DNA of 64,000 nt from G965200765 sp965203865. GTDB taxonomy: Bacteria; Pseudomonadota; Gammaproteobacteria; Arenicellales; JAJDZL01. Position numbers and translations under genes: made by a program. The notes beneath the pieces are model-generated. The model ran no database searches. It was not told the origin of the DNA and was given only the letters and a program-made list of their open reading frames with translations. Location of the stretch: contig OZ241916.1 of the NCBI GenBank assembly GCA_965203865.1, positions 1,922,001 to 1,986,000 of the forward strand, read 5' to 3'. Within the stretch, counting starts at the first letter, position 1. Each line of letters starts with the position of its first letter. This document shows, piece after piece, positions 26,421-34,078 of this stretch.

Positions 26421-26450
26421 AAAAGTTTGCCGATTTATGCGGAAAAGTTT
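26421..26450 (-). promoter_or_regulatory. Direct repeat upstream of the BMC operon, candidate AraC-type operator
   Basis: AAAAGTTT occurs at 26421-26428 and 26443-26450, 22 bp apart (two helical turns), with a conserved following C/GC. AraC-family dimers bind such direct repeats. The site is 32-61 bp upstream of the aldehyde dehydrogenase ATG in the 385-bp divergent region with the AraC-type gene. No other gene is seen in 26390-26774. The match is suggestive only. Confidence 0.35.
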
Positions 26451-26774
26451 AGCAGTGCAAAGTAAACCCAGGCTTGACAAAAGAACTCTATGACTTGACT
26501 TTTCACCCTTTTAAAGACAGCTCGTTCAAGTTGCCTGGTGATACGAATGGTAGTCGCTGCCTTTTCTAAAAGGAACTTATCTGTTGAAGGCAATCGAAAT
26601 GCTTCCTATATGCATTGCACTCTCGTTTTTAAAAGTTGCAAATTTATGTTTTGTTCGGATTGAATTACCCTTTAACAAGCAAAGCGAGTATCTCTTGAAA
26701 TCAAAAAAGTCTTTCAAACGACCTAAAAGTCATTTATTATTACTAAATTCTTGGCACCAATTAATTTGATTTAG

Positions 26775-27857
26775 ATGAGTAACGAATCAGCACCCTGGAA
26801 TGCTTATGCTTCGGTGTTTTCCGACGAGAATGCAAATGGTGAACCTGTTCCCCATGTTCTTGCACCCGCAGCTACAGGTGTTGACGAATTTATTGCTGAA
26901 CATGGCGGGGACGCTGACCGTGTATTTGGAGAAACCGGTATAGATTCCAAATGTATTGGCAACCCGGTTGCAGGAGTGTCTCTAAAATCATTTTGCGGAT
27001 TATTTGAATCTGCCTCAATTCATACGCAAAACGACAATTTCGGCCTTTGGTTTGGCAATCAATTTCAGCCGGGCAACTTGGGACTGTGGGGATATGCGGC
27101 AATATCATCTCCTACCCTCGGGAATGCGTTGGACAATCTGACCGATCTATTCCGCTATCACCAGCAATGTTCAATGTTGCGAGTGACGAGAAGCAATGGA
27201 AATTTTCTACAACTCGAGTATCAGGTTCGCGACCCGGAAATCATCGCCCGGCGACAGGATGCGGAATTGTCGCTTGGCATGTTCCTGAATGTGTTTCGCG
27301 AATGTACTGGACCCAACTGGGCACCCGAAGAAGTTCATTTTGAGCATCCAAAACCGGAAGGTAGCAGTGAGCACGAAAAAGCTTTCAATGCTCCAGTATT
27401 TTTTAATCAACAGGTAAACGCTATCGTATTCGACCCCGATATTCTCTCTCGCAGAATGCCCCATCATGATTTGAAACTGATGTCACTGATGAGAGTGTGC
27501 CTCGAGTCATTAAATTTGAGCACCCCCGTGGTTCAGAACCTTATTGATAGAATTCGAAACATCATTCGGGTTAATTTGACAAATGGTTATCCTTCTATGG
27601 AACAAGTTGCAAGTGAAGTCTATATGAGCACAAGTGCGATTCAGCGTCACCTTGCTTGGGAAGGGCTTACTTATACGGACCTCGTTGAACAAACAAGACG
27701 TAGCCTGGCGGAGATGTATTTCAAGCAACGGAACTTATCATTGACTGAAATCGCCTATTTGCTTGGCTATTCTGAACTCAGTGCCTTTAGTCGCGCTTTT
27801 CGCCGCTGGACTGGACACTCCCCGCGAACATTTAGAGGAAACAAAATCGAAATGTAG
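26775..27857 (+). CDS. AraC-family transcriptional regulator, divergent from BMC operon
   Basis: 360 residues. The N-terminal ~230 residues match the Arabinose_bd-type sensor of OruR/ArgR-like AraC regulators (NFGLWFGNQFQPGNLGLWGY, NALDNLTDLFRYHQ, NAPVFFNQQVNAIVFD). The C-terminal double HTH runs from about residue 265: PSMEQVASEVYMSTSAIQRH, then LSLTEIAYLLGYSELSAFSR and AFRRWTGHSPRTFR. Divergent orientation to the aldehyde dehydrogenase/shell operon makes it the likely inducer-responsive regulator of that operon. Confidence 0.9.
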   Translation: MSNESAPWNAYASVFSDENANGEPVPHVLAPAATGVDEFIAEHGGDADRVFGETGIDSKCIGNPVAGVSLKSFCGLFESASIHTQNDNFGLWFGNQFQPGNLGLWGYAAISSPTLGNALDNLTDLFRYHQQCSMLRVTRSNGNFLQLEYQVRDPEIIARRQDAELSLGMFLNVFRECTGPNWAPEEVHFEHPKPEGSSEHEKAFNAPVFFNQQVNAIVFDPDILSRRMPHHDLKLMSLMRVCLESLNLSTPVVQNLIDRIRNIIRVNLTNGYPSMEQVASEVYMSTSAIQRHLAWEGLTYTDLVEQTRRSLAEMYFKQRNLSLTEIAYLLGYSELSAFSRAFRRWTGHSPRTFRGNKIEM

Positions 27858-27892
27858 TACCCATTCCTCGCAGATTCGCAACTTGCATCAGA

Positions 27893-28381
27893 TTACTGTT
27901 CGTAAATTCCAACCCCGAAAATGTAACCGTCGTGCAAAACCACCCAACTTGACTTCTTCTCAACCCTTCCGCTTTCAAAGTTTTGATACTTGTATCTTGC
28001 CCAACCCCCCTCAGAGGTGGCCGCATTGAGAACAACTGCACCAATGTCAACGCCATCCGCATCCAGGAGTCCCTGATTAGGTTCACCGACCCTCATCGGT
28101 TCTTTACCGTGAGCCACGAGAATATCTTCACTTTTGTTAATGACAAATACATAAAGATCTTTTTCGAGAAATTCCGGGGCAGGGGTATTCGTGAACTTGT
28201 CAAACGCCGCTTCTGGTCCCACTTGGTTATAGTACTTGATGGCTTTGGCCACCATTGCCTGTGCCTCTTCCGGCGTACCGCGCATTATGTCAGCATTAAC
28301 AACCGTTGAAAACGACAGTAGCACAGAAATCGATAAAACGATGAATCGAAACAAATTTGCTATCAACTGATGTGATCTCAT
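27893..28381 (-). CDS. Periplasmic single-Cache domain protein
   Basis: 162 residues with a signal peptide (LFRFIVLSISVLLSFSTVVN, cut near VNA-D). The mature part looks like a type 2 single Cache domain: AMVAKAIKYYNQVGPEAAFD, KDLYVFVINKSEDILVAHG, WARYKYQNFESGRVEKKSSW and the ending GYIFGVGIYEQ. Such proteins bind small ligands. There is no kinase or chemotaxis domain attached. It is convergent with the AraC-type gene; a link to BMC substrate sensing is only positional. Confidence 0.75.
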   Translation of the reverse strand: MRSHQLIANLFRFIVLSISVLLSFSTVVNADIMRGTPEEAQAMVAKAIKYYNQVGPEAAFDKFTNTPAPEFLEKDLYVFVINKSEDILVAHGKEPMRVGEPNQGLLDADGVDIGAVVLNAATSEGGWARYKYQNFESGRVEKKSSWVVLHDGYIFGVGIYEQ

Positions 28382-28444
28382 TGAAAAATACCTTAAACTA
28401 TTTCCAATTAAAGCAAATTATAGCAGTCGAACGATATTTGTGAA

Positions 28445-28474
28445 CTAGCGATAATACGGAAAATTAATCGCTAG
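28445..28474. repeat. Inverted repeat upstream of the cache-domain gene
   Basis: CTAGCGAT (28445-28452) and ATCGCTAG (28467-28474) form an 8-bp perfect inverted repeat with a 14-bp centre, 64-93 bp upstream of the cache-domain gene start on the minus strand. It may be an operator; nothing else supports that. Confidence 0.35.
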
Positions 28475-28705
28475 AAAACAAGTATATCCATCCATTCGCC
28501 GACTTGGTGTTTGGGGATAAGTCTGAAATCCCGACATAACCATCAAAGGCAAAAATTTCAGCGCTTACGCAGCAAGATAGCATTCCAAGCAGTGCCTTTT
28601 CTCCTTGTTCCAATTATCTCAGTCCCCGTGCACTTGCCTTTCAATTATGAAAAGACACAAATTACTCAAAAAAAGCCTCTTGACCTTGACTTGGAGAACG
28701 ATGCG

Positions 28706-28787
28706 ATGCACTCAAATTGTGCATAAATGGGGTGTGTACACTGTACACATCCCAAAAAACATGTGAATTTGTACAATTTGAGTGCAT
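28706..28787 (+). repeat. Nested palindromic element, copy A orientation
   Basis: Arms ATGCACTCAAATTGTGCA (28706-28723) and TGTACAATTTGAGTGCAT (28770-28787) are inverted with one mismatch. The interior holds a second near-palindrome, GTGTACACTGTACAC. Compared with copy B (30025-30108) the whole element is reversed: the reverse complement of this copy aligns almost base for base with B, including AATTCACA, the T6-T7 run and CACCCC-TTTATGCACAATTT, whereas the direct alignment fails outside the palindromes. Confidence 0.8.
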
Positions 28788-28965
28788 ACTGCAAATACTT
28801 GGCAAAATCTACTGCGGACTCTCAATTATTCATCACCATTCATCACTATCAGTCATTTTCTCCCAATCGTCCATTGGCAGCACTATTTTTTCATTAAAGT
28901 CAATAAAAAATACATACAAAACAATATTGAATTTTCTGTTTCAATTCTCGCCGAACTAGATAATC

Positions 28966-29136
28966 ATGACGCTCGCTGATGAATTCGGCAAAGCACCGGG
29001 TGGCTGCAGGATTGGAAATTCGTTTCCTCCAGACGGAGAGAACATACTCGCCGAGTACACCCGATTATCGGGAGTATGCGGTTCTTCCGGGCAGAAGTCG
29101 GCAGCACAACTGAATTTGATTACTTTGAACAAATGA
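28966..29136 (+). other. Small reading frame in copy A (doubtful gene)
   Basis: 56 codons, MTLADEFGKAPGGCR...AAQLNLITLNK. The first ten and last nine codons match the copy B frame (30287-30469), but a +1 and a compensating -1 indel shift the middle relative to B. Either the peptide is not under selection or copy A is degrading. It ends 14 bp before the coiled-coil gene. Not recognised. Confidence 0.3.
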
Positions 29137-29150
29137 GGTAAATTAGAACT

Positions 29151-29678
29151 ATGGAAATTCAACTAAATTTGGACGCGCATCAAGCGATAAAAAACCTGAC
29201 GCAGGCGGGCATTGACGAAGAACATGCAGCTGCATTGGTTTCCACATTCGGCAGCTTCAGCAACAACATTGCGACTAAAGACGACCTTGCGGTCGTCAAG
29301 CAGGAGTTGATGCAGAGAGACGACGCTATGGAGAAAACCCTGACACAGGAAATGGGTGCCATGGAAGCCCGGCAGTCCCAGAAGAGTGATTATCTGAAGA
29401 AAACCCTGACACAGGAAATGGGTGCCATGGAAGCCCGGCAGTCCCAGAAGAGTGATTATCTGGAGAAAACCCTGACGCAGGAAATGAGCGCCATGGACAC
29501 CAAGCAGTCCCAGAGGAGCGATTATTTGGGAAAGAACCTAACACAGAGAAACGATGCTTTGGAGAAAACCTTGGTTCGAGAAATTGCCAAGTCCAGATAC
29601 GTGATGTTTGCCGCAGGTGCGACCGGAGCTCTTGTTATGCTGGGCTTGTACGAGGCATTGGGAAGATTTCTGAACTAG
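29151..29678 (+). CDS. Coiled-coil protein with C-terminal membrane helix (DUF1640/CCDC90-like), copy A
   Basis: 175 residues. The N-terminal segment (MEIQLNLDAHQAIKNLTQAG, then IATKDDLAVVKQEL) matches the style of DUF1640/CCDC90-type bacterial proteins. A central coiled coil follows, composed of three 22-residue repeats (KTLTQEMGAMEARQSQKSDY type). The C-terminal membrane helix is VMFAAGATGALVMLGLYEAL. Repeats 1 and 2 are identical at DNA level but for one base. Function unknown; related genes often sit beside toxin-antitoxin or mobile DNA, from general experience. Paralogue at 30472. Confidence 0.75.
   Translation: MEIQLNLDAHQAIKNLTQAGIDEEHAAALVSTFGSFSNNIATKDDLAVVKQELMQRDDAMEKTLTQEMGAMEARQSQKSDYLKKTLTQEMGAMEARQSQKSDYLEKTLTQEMSAMDTKQSQRSDYLGKNLTQRNDALEKTLVREIAKSRYVMFAAGATGALVMLGLYEALGRFLN
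29334..29531 (+). repeat. Three 66-bp tandem repeats inside the coiled-coil gene
   Basis: Units begin at 29334, 29400 and 29466 (AAAACC start). Units 1 and 2 differ by one base; unit 3 is more diverged. Copy B has two units. The 66-bp unit keeps the frame and adds 22 residues (about three heptads). Confidence 0.85.
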
Positions 29679-30024
29679 CAGGCTGAAAAGCGAATTGCAT
29701 TCCGTGGCGTGAATGGATAGAGGTTCGTAGCCACGCATGCCAGTTTCTGCCGAGGTGCAGAAGAACAGCCGTTTACTGTCCAGGACGCGCTTGGCTCCGA
29801 ATAGTGCTGGCAAATCGCCAGAATGCCATACCTGATTTCAAAATGTAAATATTCTGTAACTGAATACCTGCGGGTACTGCTTGTCAAAGCCAAGACAAAA
29901 TTCCAAGCCGGACAATTTCTCGTTGTTTGAATTATCTTAGTTCCCGTGCACTTGTCTTGCAATCATTAAAAGACACAAAATACTCAAAAAAAGCCTCTTG
30001 ATCTTGACTTGGAGAACGATGCCG

Positions 30025-30108
30025 ATGCACTCAAATTGTGCAAATTCACAAGTTTTTTTGAGGTGTATACACTGTATACACCCCTTTTATGCACAATTTG
30101 GAGTGCAT
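30025..30108 (-). repeat. Nested palindromic element, copy B (reversed relative to A)
   Basis: Arms ATGCACTCAAATTGTGCA (30025-30042) and TGCACAATTTGGAGTGCAT (30090-30108, one extra G). Inner palindrome GGTGTATACACTGTATACACC. The flanking DNA runs in the same direction as in copy A, but this element is inverted. Confidence 0.8.
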
Positions 30109-30286
30109 ATCGCAAATATTCGGCAAAATCTACTGCCAACTCTCAATTATTCATCATCATTCATCACTATCAGTCACTTTCTCCCGATCGTCCATCGGCG
30201 ATACTATTTCTTCATTCAAGTCAGTAAAAAATACATTTAAAGCAATATTGAATTTTTTGCTTCAATTCTCGCCGAACCAGGGAATC

Positions 30287-30469
30287 ATGACGCTTGCTGA
30301 TGAATTCGGCAAAGCCCGGGCGACTGCAGGGTTGGAAATTCGTTTCCTCCAGGCAGAGAAAACACGCTCTCCGAGTACCCCCGAGTATCGGGAAGTATGG
30401 GGTTATTCCAGGCAGAAGCCGGCAGCACAACTGAATTTGATTACTTCAAGCAAAAAAGGTAAATTGTAA
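30287..30469 (+). other. Small reading frame in copy B (doubtful gene)
   Basis: 60 codons beginning MTLADEFGKARATAGLEIRF, ending 2 bp before the coiled-coil gene, so the two could be coupled. It is intact, while the copy A counterpart has two compensating indels. No family recognised. Confidence 0.35.
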
Positions 30470-30471
30470 CT

Positions 30472-30855
30472 ATGGAAATTCAACTAAATCTTGACGAGCA
30501 CCAAGCGATAAAAAACCTGACGCAGGCGGGCATTGACGAAGAACAGGCAGTTGCACTCGTTTCTACATTCGGCAGCTTCAGTGAAAAGATTGCGACTAAA
30601 GACGACCTTGCGGTCGTCAAGCAGGAGATGAAAGCCATGGATGACAGGCAGTCCCAGAGGAGTGATTATCTGGAGAAAACTCTGACGCAGGAAATGAAAT
30701 CCATGGACACCAGGCAGGCCCAGAGGAGCGAATATTTGGAGAAGAACCTGACTAAAGAAATTTCCAAGTCCAGATACGTGATGTTTGCCGCAGGTGCGAC
30801 TGGAGCCCTTATTATGCTGGGCTTGTACGAGGCATTGGGGATATTTCTGAACTAG
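30472..30855 (+). CDS. Coiled-coil protein with C-terminal membrane helix (DUF1640/CCDC90-like), copy B
   Basis: 127 residues. Same N-terminal domain (MEIQLNLDEHQAIKNLTQAG, IATKDDLAVVKQEM) and same terminal helix (VMFAAGATGALIMLGLYEAL) as copy A, with two instead of three 22-residue coiled-coil repeats. Function unknown. The short gap to the upstream 60-codon frame suggests coupled translation if that frame is real. Confidence 0.75.
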   Translation: MEIQLNLDEHQAIKNLTQAGIDEEQAVALVSTFGSFSEKIATKDDLAVVKQEMKAMDDRQSQRSDYLEKTLTQEMKSMDTRQAQRSEYLEKNLTKEISKSRYVMFAAGATGALIMLGLYEALGIFLN

Positions 30856-30945
30856 CGCTGAAAAGCGAGTTTCGTTCCGTGGCGGGAATGGACAGAGGTT
30901 CGTAGCCACGCGTGCCAGTTTCTGCCGAGGTGTAGCAGAACTGCC

Positions 30946-31540
30946 GACACTTCCCGAATGACAAGAATTCTATTTGTCGCGGAATTTCAAATCGAGTGCA
31001 AACAGCGAAATTGCACAATGGTTTTACAACATTCAAAGAGCAATCGCGATATAGTCAAAGGCAGTGTTCGGCGCCGATGAGGGGCTATTGTCAATTAGCA
31101 CCGCGTATGATTTGGGTCAATGGTGCCTTGCCATGCTGGAAGCACGCGGGTATCGCAGATTCAATGACCTGTGTATAAACTCGGCTCCGGCTGGCAAGAA
31201 ATCCTGTCGAGCAACAGTAACTGCAAAGAAACTGGCAAGCCAGCGTGACTAGGCCCGTTTCCTGAAGGTGCTGCCCGTGTTTCACCGGGATCACCAGCGC
31301 ATCAAACTCATTTCGCTATCTGTTTCTTTCAGAATCCCGCCACAATTAAATTCTAAATTCTCACCTGATTTTTTTATGGAATCCTTCTCCCCCGAGCAGT
31401 ATAAATTCCAAAACTTGTGAGTACTTTGATTTCAATTGTTTCAGCCTGACAACTGTTAAATGCAAACAAAGTGAATCCATAGCCAGGTCAAAATAGCCGT
31501 TGACTTCAATGCTCTCGCTCAATAGTAGTCACAAAAGCAA
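30946..31540. other. Region without a confident gene
   Basis: About 600 bp. A stretch at 31064-31252 can be read as a 62-residue frame (MFGADEGLLSISTAYDLGQW...) but no family or RBS is seen; it may be the remnant of a lost gene. The rest is AT-rich and featureless. Confidence 0.35.
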
Positions 31541-31984
31541 CTACTTATTGTTAATGTTCTCAACAAATTTGTCAAAAAAGCCATCAATTAGTTTTCTTGC
31601 GGTTCCGCTCACTAATCTCGATCCGATTTGAGCAATACGCCCCCCTAATTTCATTTGCGCAAAATAAGAAAGCGTACACCCTTCCTCGTTGTCCGCCAGC
31701 TGGATATCTGCTGAGCCACTCGCAAACCCATGAGCACCTGCCGAACTTTTTCCCTCTAGTGTGTAACTGATTTCTGGAACTGAATTGCTAATGGTCAACT
31801 GCAAGTCAAACTTGGCCTTGACTGGCCCGATTTTCGCGACCATCAAACCTTTCATTTCGTCGTCGGAAGCCCATTCCAGCAACTCGCAACCGGAAATACT
31901 GTTCTTAAGCAACTCCGCGTCATGCAGGGATTCCCAGACTTTCACGCGGTTCACTGGCAAATTTTTCTCACCTGTTATATCCAT
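31541..31984 (-). CDS. CoxG-like SRPBCC protein
   Basis: 147 residues, START-like fold of the carbon-monoxide-dehydrogenase subunit G family: MDITGEKNLPVNRVKVWESL, ELLKNSISGCELLEW, MVAKIGPVKAKFDLQLTI, TLSYFAQMKLGGRIAQIGSR. CoxG proteins recruit or assist molybdenum hydroxylases at the membrane. No coxMSL genes are next to it, but a MoCo nucleotidyltransferase and XdhC are encoded at the right end of the window. Confidence 0.82.
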   Translation of the reverse strand: MDITGEKNLPVNRVKVWESLHDAELLKNSISGCELLEWASDDEMKGLMVAKIGPVKAKFDLQLTISNSVPEISYTLEGKSSAGAHGFASGSADIQLADNEEGCTLSYFAQMKLGGRIAQIGSRLVSGTARKLIDGFFDKFVENINNK

Positions 31985-32167
31985 GTGTAATCCTTAGTGG
32001 CAACAATCAATACTACTCGTACTATACAATAAGTGAAACAGCGCAATCTACTATATATCATGTCAAATCGTATCAAGCCGTTGCTACAAATCGCAACTGA
32101 CAAAAATCATTTGCTCAACCTCCATACTGAGTCCCAAGATGACGTTCCGAAAGGAAAGATACGCTTG

Positions 32168-32698
32168 GTGGAGACTCATCTGGAAATGAAGAGCTACAAA
32201 CCCCGAAAACAAAAAAAGCAACGACTGGAAAACTTGTCCATTATTCGCGCACATAATCCCACAGTATCATTTTACCGCTACCTGTACAATACTGTTGGTG
32301 AACCGTGGTTCTGGTATGAAAGAAGACTTATAGGTGATACTGAATTGTCCGAACTTATCAACAAGCCTGACATAAGAATATACGTACTCTATGTTCAAGG
32401 AACTCCCGCCGGGTATACCGAATTGGACTTTACCGATAGTGACAATGTTGAAATCGCTTATTTTGGATTGATCCCAGATTTTATCGGCCGGGGGCTTGGC
32501 TCGTATTTTCTTGACTGGATCGTGGCTACCGCATGGTCAGAAGATCCCCAACGAATTTGGGTTCACACATGCAATCTTGACCATCCGGCGGCAATCGTGA
32601 TTTACCAACAGGCGGGTCTCTCGCCCTTTAAACAGGAAATCAAGATTATCGACCATCCCAAAAACTACAAATGCTTCCAAGGTAAATCGCCATGCTAA
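32168..32698 (+). CDS. GNAT-family N-acetyltransferase
   Basis: About 176 residues. The GNAT core is clear: ELDFTDSDNVEIAYFGLIPD, then the acetyl-CoA loop GRGLGSYFLDWIV and the NLDHPAAIVIYQQAGL segment. The family's usual N-terminus looks like xxTYLEM, matched here by ETHLEMKS, so the GTG at 32168 with AAGGAAAG 8 nt upstream is chosen. An ATG at 32060 in the same frame is the alternative. The gene overlaps the downstream aminotransferase by 7 bp. Substrate unknown, perhaps an amine given the neighbours. Confidence 0.75.
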   Translation: METHLEMKSYKPRKQKKQRLENLSIIRAHNPTVSFYRYLYNTVGEPWFWYERRLIGDTELSELINKPDIRIYVLYVQGTPAGYTELDFTDSDNVEIAYFGLIPDFIGRGLGSYFLDWIVATAWSEDPQRIWVHTCNLDHPAAIVIYQQAGLSPFKQEIKIIDHPKNYKCFQGKSPC

Positions 32699-34065
32699 AA
32701 CTATTTGAAGAATTGACAACCAAACAGTTGCAATCCATAGACAATGATCATCATCTGCATCCTTTCACCGACTTTAAAGCCCTTCAGGAAAAAGGCAGTC
32801 GAATCATTACGCATGCCGAAGGAGTTTACATTTGGGACTCGAACGGAAATCAGATTATTGATGGAATGGCCGGACTGTGGTGCGTTAATATCGGCTATGG
32901 ACGTTCAGAATTGATTGAAGCTGCCCGCCAACAGCTTGAAACCCTGCCCTACTACAATACTTTTTTCCAAACCACTCACCCTCCTGCAATTCAACTGGCG
33001 CAAATACTTGCAGATGTAGCACCTCAAAATTTAAGTCATGTTTTTCTCACCAATTCTGGTTCTGAAGCAAACGATACTGTTATTCGCATGGTCCGCCGGT
33101 ACTGGGAACTACGAGGCAAACCGGAGAAATCAATAATTATCAGTCGTCACAATGCCTATCATGGAAGTACTATGGGTTCAGCAAGCCTTGGCGGCATGCC
33201 CGAAATGCATGAACAAGGCGGATTGCCAATACCAGGAATCAAACATATTGCGCAACCTTACTGGTACCAGGATGGCGCTGATATATCGCCAGAGGAGTTT
33301 GGTCGGCAAACAGCCTTGGCTCTCGAAAAGGGCATCAAGAAACTCAAAGAGAAAAATGTAGCTGCATTTATAGCCGAACCCATTCAAGGTGCGGGTGGTG
33401 TAATCATTCCCCCCGAAACATACTGGCCAGAAATTTCACGTATCTGCAACGAGTACGAAATTCTTTTGGTTGCGGATGAAGTGATCTGCGGGTTCGGGAG
33501 AACCGGCAAATGGTTCGGTTCCAACTACTACAATATCAAGCCGGATCTAATGACAATCGCGAAAGGGCTGTCATCTGGATACATGCCGATTGCCGGTGTC
33601 ATGGTTTCCGATGACATTGCCTCGGTTCTGATTGAGGACGGCGGGGAATTTGCCCATGGCTTTACCTATTCCGGCCATCCGGTCGCTTGCGCTGTTGCCG
33701 CAGAGAACATTCGAGTTCTTCGCGACGAGAAAATTGTGAAAATGGTAGATGACGATATAGGTCCTTACTTCAAGCAGAAATGGCAAACTTTGGAACAGCA
33801 CCCAATGGTTGGAGAAGCCCGCTCTGTTGGATTGATTGGCGCTATTGAACTTGTCAAGGACAAAATTACCCGCCGAAGATACTTGCCCGATTTGTCTGTC
33901 GGGACAAAATGCCGGGACATATCACTTCGACGCGGGCTGGTAATGCGGGCAGTGAATGATACTATGGTTGTTTCACCGCCCCTCATCATCACCAAGCCGC
34001 AAATTGATGAGCTTGTAAATATCGCTTTCGACGCTCTTGACGAAACTCATCATGTATTGAGTTAA
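32692..34065 (+). CDS. Class III aminotransferase (putrescine/pyruvate-type)
   Basis: 457 residues, fold type I PLP enzyme. The N-terminus (HHLHPFTDFKALQEKGSRII) and the motif DGMAGLWCVNIGYGRSELIE are typical of SpuC-like polyamine or omega-amine:pyruvate transaminases. PLP contacts: SGSEANDTVIRM, NAYHGSTMGSASLGG, LLVADEVICGFGRTG, and the Schiff-base lysine K291 in MTIAKGLSSGYMP. Product would be an amino-aldehyde. It sits between a GNAT and a second class III enzyme, probably one operon; a ureohydrolase at 60 kb could supply putrescine, which is inference. Confidence 0.86.
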   Translation: MLKLFEELTTKQLQSIDNDHHLHPFTDFKALQEKGSRIITHAEGVYIWDSNGNQIIDGMAGLWCVNIGYGRSELIEAARQQLETLPYYNTFFQTTHPPAIQLAQILADVAPQNLSHVFLTNSGSEANDTVIRMVRRYWELRGKPEKSIIISRHNAYHGSTMGSASLGGMPEMHEQGGLPIPGIKHIAQPYWYQDGADISPEEFGRQTALALEKGIKKLKEKNVAAFIAEPIQGAGGVIIPPETYWPEISRICNEYEILLVADEVICGFGRTGKWFGSNYYNIKPDLMTIAKGLSSGYMPIAGVMVSDDIASVLIEDGGEFAHGFTYSGHPVACAVAAENIRVLRDEKIVKMVDDDIGPYFKQKWQTLEQHPMVGEARSVGLIGAIELVKDKITRRRYLPDLSVGTKCRDISLRRGLVMRAVNDTMVVSPPLIITKPQIDELVNIAFDALDETHHVLS

Positions 34066-34078
34066 TGGTCGAGCTACC

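Larger units (their letters stand above)
28612..29775 (+). repeat. Long direct repeat, copy A
   Basis: About 1.15 kb similar to copy B at about 29930-30945 over nearly its whole length, from AATTATCT(C/T)AGT(C)TCCCGTGCACTTG through the coiled-coil gene to TGCCAGTTTCTGCCGAGGTG about 90 bp past it. Divergence is mostly single substitutions and small indels. Each copy contains a nested palindrome, a small reading frame starting MTLADEFGKA and a coiled-coil/TM gene. The module has no transposase and no obvious terminal repeats. Boundaries are by eye. Confidence 0.8.
29930..30945 (+). repeat. Long direct repeat, copy B
   Basis: Second copy of the ~1 kb module, offset about 1.3 kb from copy A. It is shorter because its gene has fewer 66-bp units. 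The 250 bp between the modules (about 29776-29930) hold no recognisable gene. Confidence 0.8.

Noticed and set aside
31064..31252. 62-residue frame as a gene
   Set aside because: No RBS, no family resemblance, and it lies in a stretch that looks decayed.
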